Shown here piece by piece: positions 8,615 to 16,875 of a stretch of DNA of 64,000 nucleotides. The notes beneath the pieces were generated by a model, which had not been told where the DNA came from, ran no database searches, and saw only the letters and a list, made by a program, of their open reading frames with translations. Where the stretch lies: positions 310,001-374,000 of the forward strand of contig NZ_FZOQ01000001.1 in the NCBI RefSeq assembly GCF_900188175.1, read 5' to 3'. The DNA comes from Pontibacter ummariensis. Its GTDB lineage: Bacteria > Bacteroidota > Bacteroidia > Cytophagales > Hymenobacteraceae. Numbering within the stretch: position 1 is the stretch's first letter; each line of letters starts with the position of its first letter. The translations under genes were made by a program, and so were the position numbers.

Positions 8615-9163
8615 TTATTCTTCGTTTTTGGTAATCAGCCAGATATTGTCTTCCGGGGCTTGCTCTCCTTTCCACTCTACCAGCACGCGCTGGCTTTGCA
8701 GGGAGTTTACATGGCGGCCTACATAGGTGGGCTGTATCGGCAGGTGGCGTGAGTACAACCTGTCTATTAGCACCAGTAATTCTACATTGGCTGGCCGGCC
8801 ATAGGCAATCATGGCATCCAGGGCAGCCCTAACAGAGCGGCCTGTGTATAACACGTCGTCTACCAGAATCACTTTCTTGCCCTCGATCAGAAAATCAATC
8901 TTGGTGGCATTGGCCGTTAGCGGCGTGTCTCTTCTGCGAAAATCATCGCGGTGAAACGTGGTGTCGAGGTAGCCGGTAGGAACTTGTTTGCCCAGGATGG
9001 AAGCCAGCGTGCTTTGGATGCGTTGCGCCACGAATTTGCCGCGCGGTTGCAGGCCCAGTATAACAGAATCAGAAAAATCGTCGTGGTTCTCGATGAGCTG
9101 GTGGGAAAGGCGCATCACCATGATATCGAGGAGCTGGTGGTTTACGATGAGTCTTTTCTGCAT
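8615..9163 (-). CDS. pyrR: PyrR bifunctional pyrimidine regulator / uracil phosphoribosyltransferase
   Basis: From the ATG at 9163 the protein has 182 residues, the usual PyrR length. It contains the PRPP-binding motif VILVDDVLYTGRSVRAA. Family members bind pyr mRNA and also make UMP from uracil and PRPP. A TTG further upstream (9184) is rejected as the start because it lies inside the -7 promoter element at 9182-9189. The resulting leader is only about 12 bases, so there is no room for a PyrR-type attenuator upstream of pyrR itself; regulation, if any, must act elsewhere. pyrB follows directly. Confidence 0.92.
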   Translation of the reverse strand: MQKRLIVNHQLLDIMVMRLSHQLIENHDDFSDSVILGLQPRGKFVAQRIQSTLASILGKQVPTGYLDTTFHRDDFRRRDTPLTANATKIDFLIEGKKVILVDDVLYTGRSVRAALDAMIAYGRPANVELLVLIDRLYSRHLPIQPTYVGRHVNSLQSQRVLVEWKGEQAPEDNIWLITKNEE

Positions 9164-9181
9164 AGCCGGAAGTATTAAGTG

Positions 9182-9189
9182 CAAATATA
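9182..9189 (-). promoter_or_regulatory. Candidate -7 element of pyrR-pyrB (TATATTTG)
   Basis: On the minus strand this is an exact TAnnTTTG match, 19 bases before the pyrR ATG. No clear -33 element was found. It decides the pyrR start against the upstream TTG. Confidence 0.5.
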
Positions 9190-9325
9190 GAGAGTACTTT
9201 GGAAGATGCGAAAATTAAAGTTTAGATGTTAGACGAACTTTTAGGGTCCGTTTCACTGCTGGGCCTTTAGGTGTGGCTGCTGATAAACTGGCTTTAATAA
9301 GGTGCGAGTAAATCTTCTCGGGCAG

Positions 9326-10810
9326 CTAAAAGTGGATCTTGTTCAGGTAAAAGATATTGCGGGTGTCGAGGTTGCTAAACCTAACCCTGTTAAAGCCAAA
9401 GGCTACGAAGGTGCCGTCGTACCACTTTATAATGCCGGGGTACTCAGTAGACACAATCTTCCCGCTTTCTTTATAGGGCTGTATCTCCAGTTCTGTTTCC
9501 TCGTCGTCAAACTTTTCTTCGTCCATTATGCGGTAGATGATCTTGTCTTCGTCAGGGTAAGCCATTATTACCCTGCCGTCGCGGGTGCGGCCTACCTCCA
9601 GGGTATGCACCAGTTCGTAGCTCATCACGTCCTTTAACGGAAAGGTGTTATCCCATAGTAGGATGCCATTCTTGTCGAAACCAAGCGCGACAGCGTGTGT
9701 GCGTTTGTAGCCTTCCTCCGGGTTCCTTATGGTTCCCATACGGCCCAGCAGCCTGTGCGTAGCCGCACCGCTTCGGTATTGAGGGTAGTAGGCTTCTGCA
9801 GCTAATACGTAGCCGTTAGGCGTGCTGATGAGGTCGTGCAGCAGCAGCCGGTAGTGGTAGCGGGGCTCCTTGCCTGCTTTTAACCGGTCGGCCTCCCGTC
9901 GGCGGATGCGGGCTTCCCGGCGCGGTTTCATGTACTTGAGGAAGTTCTGGAGCTGGAGAACGTTATAGAACTCTGCGTCTACCACACGCGAAGCAAGGGG
10001 GGCTGTAAAGAAGCCCCGGTTATAGCGAAGGTCCCTTGTGCCGTAGGTGCCAACCAGTAGCTTATCAAGGCTATCGCCGCGGGTAATTTCCGCGTTCAGC
10101 AGGCTTTTGTCGTCTTTCTGCAAAATAAAGTAGTTATTCAGCAGTTCTCCGTTCCTGTCGAAGGACTTTACCTGCAGCCTGGAGACCCTGCCGTTTGACT
10201 CTGTAAGCACAGCGTCTATCCGGTCATGGGCCGGGTCTGCCAAGAGGTCAGAGAAATAGGACTTATCCCCATAAATGCCGGGCAGGAGTTTCACTTTGCC
10301 CGTGGTAGGGTTTAGATGCATCAGTAGCAGCTTGCCGTCGTCCTTGCTTCTCGTGATGAGGAAGTAATTGCCCTGCAGGACCTGAAATTCGTAAAGGGCA
10401 TCTACGGTCTCTATCTCAAACTCCTTGAACTCCGTCTGGCCTGTTTCCAGGTTAATTCGCACCACGTTATACTCCTGCAGGTCGTCCTTCCCGAAGACCA
10501 GGTAGGTGAATGGCTTTTCCGTAAAGTAGCGGAGGTACTCACTGTCCGGCGGGAGGGAGGCGGAGTCGGCCCAGACTTCCTTTAGGACATGATTGTATTT
10601 GGTGAAGTAAAAAGTGGCCTGGGTGTCCCAGAGGTTACTGGTTTTGTGGTACACCAGCAGACTGCTGTCGGGGAGGGCCAGCACTTCCACATCATTTTCT
10701 TCCGGGTCAAAAGGAAGCTCCAGGCGAACAGGTTGGGAGGGCTCCTGGGCGAGTACCCGGAGCAATATCAACGAAAGAAGGCATGTGAAGAGGTAACGGA
10801 ATAGGACCAT
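9326..10810 (-). CDS. Exported protein of unknown function, probable beta-propeller
   Basis: I do not recognise a family. The 494-residue protein starts with a signal peptide (FRYLFTCLLSLILLRVLAQ) and has no lipobox. The body is rich in repeated blocks of beta-strand character, such as YLVFGKDDLQEYNVVRINLETG and KDDGKLLLMHLNPTTGKVK, which suggests a propeller-like fold, but no catalytic motif is visible. A charged stretch (MKPRREARIRRREADR) lies in the middle, about residues 285-300. The gene stands alone between pyrR and an EVE gene on the same strand, separated from the EVE gene by a hairpin terminator. A periplasmic or outer-membrane location is inference. Confidence 0.7.
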   Translation of the reverse strand: MVLFRYLFTCLLSLILLRVLAQEPSQPVRLELPFDPEENDVEVLALPDSSLLVYHKTSNLWDTQATFYFTKYNHVLKEVWADSASLPPDSEYLRYFTEKPFTYLVFGKDDLQEYNVVRINLETGQTEFKEFEIETVDALYEFQVLQGNYFLITRSKDDGKLLLMHLNPTTGKVKLLPGIYGDKSYFSDLLADPAHDRIDAVLTESNGRVSRLQVKSFDRNGELLNNYFILQKDDKSLLNAEITRGDSLDKLLVGTYGTRDLRYNRGFFTAPLASRVVDAEFYNVLQLQNFLKYMKPRREARIRRREADRLKAGKEPRYHYRLLLHDLISTPNGYVLAAEAYYPQYRSGAATHRLLGRMGTIRNPEEGYKRTHAVALGFDKNGILLWDNTFPLKDVMSYELVHTLEVGRTRDGRVIMAYPDEDKIIYRIMDEEKFDDEETELEIQPYKESGKIVSTEYPGIIKWYDGTFVAFGFNRVRFSNLDTRNIFYLNKIHF

Positions 10811-10852
10811 ACAATAACAGGGTGTTTTGTTATCGGGTACGGGAAAAAGTAA

Positions 10853-10890
10853 AATAGCAGCTAAACCTTGTACTTGTTTTAGCTGCTATT
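10853..10890 (-). terminator. Hairpin terminator of the EVE-domain gene
   Basis: A 13-bp stem (10853-10865 with 10878-10890) with a 12-base loop. On the minus strand it is followed by TTTTACTTTTT. It lies downstream of the EVE gene and before the 494-residue gene. Confidence 0.7.
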
Positions 10891-10911
10891 CGTTGTTATG
10901 GGCGCCTGTTT

Positions 10912-10950
10912 TTTTGCTTGCCCTTGCTTAGTTGCCAAGGGCAAGCAAAA
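10912..10950 (-). repeat. Inverted repeat spanning the EVE stop codon
   Basis: A perfect 14-bp inverted repeat (10912-10925 with 10937-10950) has an 11-base loop that contains the stop codon (10928-10930). The upstream arm is made of the last codons of the EVE gene. There is no T run after it on either strand, so it is probably an mRNA 3' stem rather than a terminator on its own. Confidence 0.65.
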
Positions 10951-11332
10951 CGTCGAACTCCTCTGCCTTTAAAGGCATTACCGAGAGGCGTGACTGGCGC
11001 AACAGGGCTATGTCCTGCAGGCGCTTGTCCTCTTTGATCTGCTGCAGTGTAACAGGCTCTTTAAAGGCGCGGTACGGCACCAGGTCCACGACCACCCATT
11101 TGGGGTCATCGGTCGTGGGGTCGGGGTAGGCTGCTTTTTCCACTTTGGCTATGCCAACCACTGCCTTTTCCGACACGCTGTGGTAATACAGTACCAGGTC
11201 GCCTGGCTGCATTTGCTGCATGTTGTTGCGCGCCTGGTAGTTGCGTACCCCGTCCCACATCGTGCGGCCGTCCCGCACTAAATCGGCCCAGGCATATTTT
11301 TCAGGTTCTGATTTTACTAACCAGTGTTGCAT
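10928..11332 (-). CDS. EVE-domain protein (THYN1/YcaQ-like modified-base reader fold)
   Basis: The 134-residue protein is a complete single EVE domain (PUA-like fold): it opens with HWLVKSEPEKYAWADL, has WDGVRNYQARNNM, then PGDLVLYYHS and a strand ending in VGIAKV. EVE domains bind modified bases in DNA or RNA and are known from fusions with restriction enzymes and from the eukaryotic thymocyte protein THYN1. No restriction gene is nearby, so a housekeeping role, perhaps in RNA modification, is more likely than defence. The stop codon lies in a hairpin loop. Confidence 0.88.
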   Translation of the reverse strand: MQHWLVKSEPEKYAWADLVRDGRTMWDGVRNYQARNNMQQMQPGDLVLYYHSVSEKAVVGIAKVEKAAYPDPTTDDPKWVVVDLVPYRAFKEPVTLQQIKEDKRLQDIALLRQSRLSVMPLKAEEFDVLLALGN

Positions 11333-11482
11333 GTAATGTTCTTGTTGTATTGAAAGATAATATGGAGATGCAGGCCTTAACGAAAGCAGGACAGCCTTAT
11401 TTGTGCTGTCTCTTTTCTGGCTGTTATGCGTACAGGGGATCCTGAAACCAACTCCCTGCCAGCTGTTTCTGTTACGTCTGTG

Positions 11483-11896
11483 TTACCGGTCCTCCTCCTG
11501 GCGTGGCTGAACGCGCTTTACTTTTAGTACGTTATCTCTGATAGAGACAATCTCCACGACAAAGTGCTGCGGAGGATTGCTGCCCGGGTTCATCTGTACC
11601 TGAAAACGGTCGTCGTCGAGCTGCTTCCATTGCCCGAATTGTTCTTCTAGCCCATCAGTTGGGGCTATTTCGTAACGCCTGATCACGCCGTTAGGATCCA
11701 AGGAGAAGCCGGTACGGCCCCGGGAAGGGGGGAAGTCGAAGGTGTTGGGGCGGTAAACCAGTACACTGTCCTCATCTTCCTCATAGGAGTGCAACCATGT
11801 TTTGCCAACTAACTCTGCCTGCAGTTTACTGCTTTTCTTACAGGTGCTGGCCAGCAGCACCAGGCATAGGAGGCAAAGCAACGACGCGTATTTCAT
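11483..11896 (-). CDS. Small lipoprotein of unknown function
   Basis: The 137-residue protein begins with a lipoprotein signal peptide whose lipobox LAST-Cys places the lipidated cysteine at residue 19. The mature part starts with a KKSSK linker and then a compact domain with GKTWLHSYEEDED and FGQWKQLDDDRFQVQ, reminiscent of lipocalin-like small domains that detect no specific ligand. I do not recognise a named family. It is divergent from the polX-like gene, with 125 bases between the two starts. Confidence 0.7.
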   Translation of the reverse strand: MKYASLLCLLCLVLLASTCKKSSKLQAELVGKTWLHSYEEDEDSVLVYRPNTFDFPPSRGRTGFSLDPNGVIRRYEIAPTDGLEEQFGQWKQLDDDRFQVQMNPGSNPPQHFVVEIVSIRDNVLKVKRVQPRQEEDR

Positions 11897-11993
11897 ACTT
11901 ACAGATGATTTGTAAGGCTAAGGTAAGCATTTCTTCTCTTATATAGAAACCAGTGAATATAAATGCGGGGCGGCAAGGTTCGGCGGCATTTCC

Positions 11994-12001
11994 TATCTTT
12001 G
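11994..12001 (+). promoter_or_regulatory. Candidate -7 element of the polX-like gene (TATCTTTG)
   Basis: An exact TAnnTTTG match. It would start the transcript near 12008 and therefore requires a start codon downstream of that point. The in-frame TTG at 12022 fits; the GTG at 11953 does not. A -33 element is not obvious. Confidence 0.5.
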
Positions 12002-12021
12002 TAGGTATACGACGCAGAGCT

Positions 12022-13722
12022 TTGGAAAATAAGAAGATCATAAAACTGTTTAAGCTCTCAGCCGAGCTGATGGAGCTGCACGATGAAAATGCTTTTAAGG
12101 TTCGCTCCTACATTAACGCTGTGGGGGCCCTGGAGCAGGTAGAGGAGCCATTGGAAGACATGGAGCAGGCCCAGCTGGAAGGCTTAACGGGGGTCGGAAA
12201 GGGAATTGCCTCCAAGATTGTGGCTATCAATACCACAGGTTCGTTTGAGGAGCTGGACCAGTTGTTGGCTGCCACACCGCCAGGCGTGGTAGAAATGCTG
12301 CGCATCAAGGGGATAGGCCCTAAAAAAGTGCGTGCTATCTGGAAAGAGCTGGGCACCGAGACGGTGGAGGAGCTACTGGAGGCTTGTGAACAGAACAGGC
12401 TCAGCAAGCTGAAGGGCTTTGGCGCGAAAACACAGGAGAACATCAAACAGGCACTGCTCTTTACCCAGCAAAACCGGGGAAAGCTGCTCTTTGCAGAAGC
12501 GGAGAGCAGTGCCGCAGAGTTGTTACAGGAGATAAAAAAGGCTTTGCCAGCGGCACCTGTTGAACTGACAGGAGACGTCCGCCGCCTGATGGAGATAGTA
12601 GAAGCGCTGCAGCTTGTACTGGGAACAGACAGCCCGGTGGAGGCGCAGGAAGCGCTGAACAAGCTAGAGGTGCTACAGGAAGACGAGAAAGCGGCAGGTC
12701 CCTTTGCATGGCGTGGAGTGCACACGCCCAGTGGCCTGAAAACAGAGATCAAACTGGTGCCAACGGCGCGCTTTGCCAATGAGGTGCTGCTGTGTTCTTC
12801 AGCACCGGAGCACCTGGCTTTAGCTTACAAAGATAACAAGAGCCTGCTCTCCCTGGCTTGTGGAAAGGGCTATGCCTCCGAAGAGGAGCTGTATAAGGCT
12901 GCTGGCATGGCTTACGTGTTGCCGGAGCTGCGCGAGGGTACCACGGAGGTACAGCTGGCCCTGGAGAACAAACTCCCCACTTTACTCGAGCTCTCTGACC
13001 TGAAAGGCTCCCTGCATAACCACAGCACCTACTCCGACGGGGCGCATACACTCGAGCAAATGGCCACTTTCTGCCGCGACATGGGCTATCAGTACCTGGG
13101 CATCTCCGATCATTCCAAAACGGCCTCCTATGCCGGCGGCTTGCGCGAAGGGGATGTGCTGCGGCAGCAAAAAGAAGTTGATGAGCTAAACAAACAGCTG
13201 GCCCCTTTCAGAATATTTAAGGGAATTGAGTCGGATATCCTGGGCGACGGCTCACTGGACTACGATGCCGATATTCTCGCTACTTTCGATTTCATTGTCG
13301 CCTCTATCCACAGCAGCCTGAACATGGACGAGAAAAAGGCCACTACCCGCCTGATCACCGCCATCGAGAACCCCTACACCACCATGTTGGGTCACCCGAC
13401 AGGACGTCTGCTCTTGCGCCGGGAGGGTTACCCAATCAACCACCGGATGGTGATAGACGCCTGTGCGGCCAACAATGTCATTATCGAGATCAATGCTAAC
13501 CCCTGGCGCCTGGACCTGGACTGGCGTTGGGTGCAATATGCTCTGGAAAAGGGCGTGATGCTGAGTATCAACCCGGATGCGCACCATACCAGTGGTTATG
13601 ATGACATGCGCTATGGGGTACTGGTAGGCCGAAAGGGGGGGCTGACAAAGGAGATGACCTTTAATGCCAAACCGGTGGAGGAGGTTGAAAAGTACTTCAG
13701 GGAGCGAAAGGAAAAGATCTAA
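12022..13722 (+). CDS. polX: PolX-like protein: HhH, degenerate polymerase X domain and PHP domain
   Basis: I place the start at the TTG at 12022 (product begins MENKKIIKLFKLSAELMEL), giving 566 residues, because the promoter element lies between this and the earlier GTG. Order of domains: polymerase X N-terminal 8-kDa-like region with helix-hairpin-helix motifs (TGVGKGIASKI, KGIGPKKVRAI, KGFGAKTQENI), palm-like region (about 175-335) and PHP phosphoesterase domain (about 335-560). The PHP metal ligands look intact: HNHSTYSDG, SDHSKT, GIESDIL, SIHSSL, GHPTGR and NPDAHH. The palm lacks the expected DxD of the nucleotidyl transfer site; after TGDVRR the segment reads MEIVEALQLV. The third aspartate region reads TEIKLV. 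The protein may thus be a nuclease or end-processing enzyme rather than a polymerase. The gene is probably co-transcribed with the GT9 gene that follows 76 bases later. Confidence 0.85.
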   Translation: MENKKIIKLFKLSAELMELHDENAFKVRSYINAVGALEQVEEPLEDMEQAQLEGLTGVGKGIASKIVAINTTGSFEELDQLLAATPPGVVEMLRIKGIGPKKVRAIWKELGTETVEELLEACEQNRLSKLKGFGAKTQENIKQALLFTQQNRGKLLFAEAESSAAELLQEIKKALPAAPVELTGDVRRLMEIVEALQLVLGTDSPVEAQEALNKLEVLQEDEKAAGPFAWRGVHTPSGLKTEIKLVPTARFANEVLLCSSAPEHLALAYKDNKSLLSLACGKGYASEEELYKAAGMAYVLPELREGTTEVQLALENKLPTLLELSDLKGSLHNHSTYSDGAHTLEQMATFCRDMGYQYLGISDHSKTASYAGGLREGDVLRQQKEVDELNKQLAPFRIFKGIESDILGDGSLDYDADILATFDFIVASIHSSLNMDEKKATTRLITAIENPYTTMLGHPTGRLLLRREGYPINHRMVIDACAANNVIIEINANPWRLDLDWRWVQYALEKGVMLSINPDAHHTSGYDDMRYGVLVGRKGGLTKEMTFNAKPVEEVEKYFRERKEKI

Positions 13723-13798
13723 CAGGAAAGCCGCTCCGAACAAGTACAGGCCGCCACCGTAGCACAAGCAGGCACCCACGGAAGAATAGAAAGATGTA

Positions 13799-14797
13799 AT
13801 GCCCAAAATTCTCATAATCCGATTCTCCTCTATAGGGGACATCGTCTTAACAACGCCTGTGATACGCTGCATTAAGCAGCAGCTAGCTGATGCCACCGTG
13901 CATTACGTCACCAAGCCAGCGTTCCGGAGCATATTGGAACAAAACCCTTATGTAGACAAGGTACACGTGCTGAGCGGTAGCCTGAAGACCTTGATACAGG
14001 AACTCAAGGATGAGCAGTTCGACTATGTGGTGGACCTGCATAATAACCTGCGCTCGCGTGTAATCAGGGCCCGTGTAGGCAGCCCCGGCAAAAGCTTTTA
14101 CAAGCTGAACTACGAGAAGTGGCTGATGGTGAACTTTAAGTTGAACCGCCTGCCGGACGTGCACATTGTGCAGCGCTACCTGGACGCCGCTGTCAGCCTG
14201 GGGGTAAAGGACGACGGAGAGGGCCTGGACTATTTTATCCCTGCCCGAGACGAAGTAGACCTGCAGACCCTGCCAGCGCCTTTCCGACAGGGCTATGCAG
14301 CCTTTGCGATTGGTGCCCAGCACTACACGAAACGCCTTCCTACAGAGCGCATTATCGAACTCTGTGAGCGCCTCCAGCAGCCGGTTATCCTGCTGGGAGG
14401 GAAGGAGGATATTGCCACCGGAGCGGAAATAGCGGCTCACTTTGAGGCCCGTACAACGAGCAACGAACAACGAATGACGGTCTACAACGCCTGCGGGAAG
14501 TACAACTTAAACGGTTCTGCCTCCCTGGTACGGCAGGCCGACTTTGTTGTGAGCCATGATACAGGGCTGATGCATATTGCCGCTGCCTTTCAAAAAGATG
14601 TTATCAGCATCTGGGGCAACACTATTCCGGAGTTTGGCATGTACCCCTTCCGCACAAACTATAAGGTGTTGGAGGTGCATGGGCTAAGCTGCAGGCCTTG
14701 CTCTAAGATCGGGTATAAGAAGTGCCCGAAAGGCCATTTTAAATGCATGCGTGATATACCGTTTATAAACCTGACTTTCGAAAATGCCAAAGTATAA
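13799..14797 (+). CDS. GT9 heptosyltransferase-like glycosyltransferase
   Basis: The complete 332-residue protein begins KILIIRFSSIGDIVLTTPV, the usual GT9 N-terminus, has the donor-site motif SHDTGLMHIAAAF, and ends with a four-cysteine segment (CRPCSKIGYKKCPKGHFKC) shared with the gene at the left edge of the window. Family members use ADP-heptose or similar donors for lipopolysaccharide core assembly at the inner membrane. The start ATG at 13799 fits the family. It overlaps the next gene by 14 bases, which suggests translational coupling. Donor and acceptor are not known. Confidence 0.9.
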   Translation: MPKILIIRFSSIGDIVLTTPVIRCIKQQLADATVHYVTKPAFRSILEQNPYVDKVHVLSGSLKTLIQELKDEQFDYVVDLHNNLRSRVIRARVGSPGKSFYKLNYEKWLMVNFKLNRLPDVHIVQRYLDAAVSLGVKDDGEGLDYFIPARDEVDLQTLPAPFRQGYAAFAIGAQHYTKRLPTERIIELCERLQQPVILLGGKEDIATGAEIAAHFEARTTSNEQRMTVYNACGKYNLNGSASLVRQADFVVSHDTGLMHIAAAFQKDVISIWGNTIPEFGMYPFRTNYKVLEVHGLSCRPCSKIGYKKCPKGHFKCMRDIPFINLTFENAKV

Positions 14798-15191
14798 CCT
14801 GACATGGGAGCCCAGCGATGCAGCCCTTTTAGAGGCCCTGGTGCTAGCTACTGGAGGAGAGGGCGGAGCACCGCTACTGGAAGTGCTGTTGATGGCTGAC
14901 GCCCTGGATGGGAACGTCCTGACGCAAAAAGAAGTGGAGCAGGGCCTGGAAAAGCTGATGGCCATACAGTATGTGCAAATAACAAAGAACAAACTGTTGC
15001 TTTCGCCGCAGTTCATGCAAGACTACACGGCCATAGAGGGAGCCGAAAACGAACAGGAAGCCTTGTTTAAGCTGCTGAAGACAAAGCCGCTGGCACCCGA
15101 AAGCCTGGACGAGCCCAAGATCCTGCTCAAGAAGTATAAACTCAAGAACTATTACCAACAGTACCTGGAACAGTTTGGCGGAAATAATTGA
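14784..15191 (+). CDS. Small conserved-looking protein of unknown function
   Basis: I do not recognise this 135-residue protein. It starts inside the end of the GT9 gene (14-base overlap), is soluble, has no signal peptide and is mainly helical in character. A charged, lysine-rich C-terminus (KILLKKYKLKNYYQQYLEQF) follows a region with winged-helix-like spacing (LTQKEVEQGLEKLMAIQYVQI), so a nucleic-acid-binding fold is possible but unproven. Co-transcription with the GT9 gene is likely. Confidence 0.7.
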   Translation: MPKYNLTWEPSDAALLEALVLATGGEGGAPLLEVLLMADALDGNVLTQKEVEQGLEKLMAIQYVQITKNKLLLSPQFMQDYTAIEGAENEQEALFKLLKTKPLAPESLDEPKILLKKYKLKNYYQQYLEQFGGNN

Positions 15192-15233
15192 TCCGGAGAT
15201 TAGTTAACCTGGAGATAAAGGAGTGGGTCTTTT

Positions 15234-15278
15234 ATAAAGCACAAATGCCGCTGATGATCAGCGGCATTTGTGCTTTAT
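15234..15278. terminator. Bidirectional hairpin between the 135-residue gene and serS
   Basis: A perfect 22-bp inverted repeat (15234-15255 with 15257-15278) has a single central base. It lies between convergent genes and has AAA on one side and TTT on the other, but T runs are short. Confidence 0.75.
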
Positions 15279-15316
15279 AGTCTCAGCCAAGCTATTTCGC
15301 TTGGCTCATCTCCACC

Positions 15317-16591
15317 TTAAGAAATCTTCTCAAACCCCAGATAAGGGTGCAGTACCTTTGGCATGTTAATGCCGTCAAGAGTTTGGTTGTTCTCCAAAAT
15401 GGCGGCTACAATGCGCGGTAAAGCCAAAGCACTGCCATTCAGCGTATGCAGCAGCTGCGTTTTTCCTGACTCGTTCTTGTAACGGAGCTTCAGGCGATTA
15501 GCCTGGTAGGTCTCAAAGTTAGAGGCAGAGCTTACCTCCAGCCAGCGGCCCTGTGCAGCGGAGTATACTTCCATGTCAAAAGTAAGGGAGGCTGTAAAGC
15601 TCATATCGCCACCGCAGAGGCGCAGCACACGGTAAGGGAGCTCTAGCTTTTGCAGCAGGCCCTGTATGTGGTCGCTCATTTCCTCCAGCGCCTGGTAAGA
15701 CTTCTCCGGTAGCGTTACCTGTACAATTTCCACCTTATCGAACTGGTGCAGGCGGTTTAGGCCCCTAACATCAGCCCCCCACGAGCCAGCCTCTCTCCTA
15801 AAGCAAGGCGTGTGGCCCGTGTTTTTAATCGGCAGCTGCTCTACGGGTACAATGGTATCGCGGTAAATGTTCGTGATGGGCACCTCCGCTGTAGGGATCA
15901 GGTACAGGTTATCGGCTGTGGCATGATACATCTGCCCGTCTTTGTCGGGGAGCTGCCCGGTACCATAGCCAGAGGTCTCGTTTACCAAGATCGGCGGCTG
16001 CACTTCCATGTATCCGGCGGCAATGGCCTCGTCCAAAAAGAAGTTAATGAGGGCGCGCTGTAGCCGGGCGCCCTGCTTTTTGTACACAGGAAAACCAGCA
16101 CCGGTAATTTTATTGCCCAACTCAAAGTCGATGATGTCGTACTTCTGGATCAGTTCCCAGTGAGGCAGGGCGCCTTCGTGCAAATCCGGAATTTCACCGT
16201 TTTGGAGTACTACTTCGTTGTCTTCCGCCGTTCTGCCTGCGGGTACGCTCTCGTGCGGCAGGTTCGGGAGTTTGTATAAAGCTTGCTGTATCTGGGCCTC
16301 GGTAGTGGATAATAGCTCAGCTAATGCCTTTGTTTTCTGCTTCAGTTCGGCTGTTTCAGTCTTGTATGCTTCGGCCTTCTCTCTTTCTCCGCTTTTCATC
16401 AAGGAGCCAATAGCTTTGGCCATTGTGTTGGCCTGGCGCTGCAATTCGTCGTGCTCGTTTTGTACCTGGCGGCGCTGCTGGTCGAGCTCCAGCAGAGCGG
16501 CTACTTCTTCGGCCGCATTTTTGTAGTTTTTCTTGTTCAAACCGGCAATTACCTGATCGGTTTGCTCTCTTAAAACTGTTAGCTGTAGCAT
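15317..16591 (-). CDS. serS: Seryl-tRNA synthetase
   Basis: The 424-residue class II synthetase has the N-terminal two-helix coiled-coil arm that contacts tRNA-Ser (about residues 28-100), then the catalytic domain with motif 2 (CFRREAGSWGADVRGLNRLH) and motif 3 (NGSALALPRIVAAILEN). It charges tRNA-Ser and tRNA-Sec in other organisms. Length and start are normal. It is divergent from rho with a 284-base spacer and faces a long hairpin downstream. Confidence 0.97.
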   Translation of the reverse strand: MLQLTVLREQTDQVIAGLNKKNYKNAAEEVAALLELDQQRRQVQNEHDELQRQANTMAKAIGSLMKSGEREKAEAYKTETAELKQKTKALAELLSTTEAQIQQALYKLPNLPHESVPAGRTAEDNEVVLQNGEIPDLHEGALPHWELIQKYDIIDFELGNKITGAGFPVYKKQGARLQRALINFFLDEAIAAGYMEVQPPILVNETSGYGTGQLPDKDGQMYHATADNLYLIPTAEVPITNIYRDTIVPVEQLPIKNTGHTPCFRREAGSWGADVRGLNRLHQFDKVEIVQVTLPEKSYQALEEMSDHIQGLLQKLELPYRVLRLCGGDMSFTASLTFDMEVYSAAQGRWLEVSSASNFETYQANRLKLRYKNESGKTQLLHTLNGSALALPRIVAAILENNQTLDGINMPKVLHPYLGFEKIS

Positions 16592-16613
16592 AGTTAGGTG
16601 TTAAGTATACCTA

Positions 16614-16621
16614 CAAAAATA
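16614..16621 (-). promoter_or_regulatory. Candidate -7 element of serS (TATTTTTG)
   Basis: On the minus strand this is an exact TAnnTTTG match 23 bases before the serS ATG, implying a leader of only about 15 bases. Confidence 0.5.
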
Positions 16622-16875
16622 TACTTTTTTGAGTAGTTAGACCCATTTACGAAATATTTTGGCCAAATACTGAAACTTTTTTTATAAAATGCTCCGTAAT
16701 ATTTGTTAATTAATGGGCATTGCAATAACATTGCGGTACAATTGAAGAGGAAGCCTTTCCTATGCTTCTCTGACTCTTTCGCAACCTATTCTATTTTTCC
16801 TGATTTACTAAGTCTCTCGCTGCGTTCGCTTAAGCGCAACCTGGCAAATGTAATAAAACTACCATACCACCATTT

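Noticed and set aside
10928..11332. EVE-domain gene as part of a defence island
   Set aside because: EVE domains occur in restriction systems, but no nuclease, methylase or helicase is nearby and the neighbours are housekeeping or unknown exported proteins.
13252..13896. Minus-strand open frame of 214 codons
   Set aside because: It lies antisense to the PHP domain of the polX-like gene and reads across the gene boundary; no protein character.
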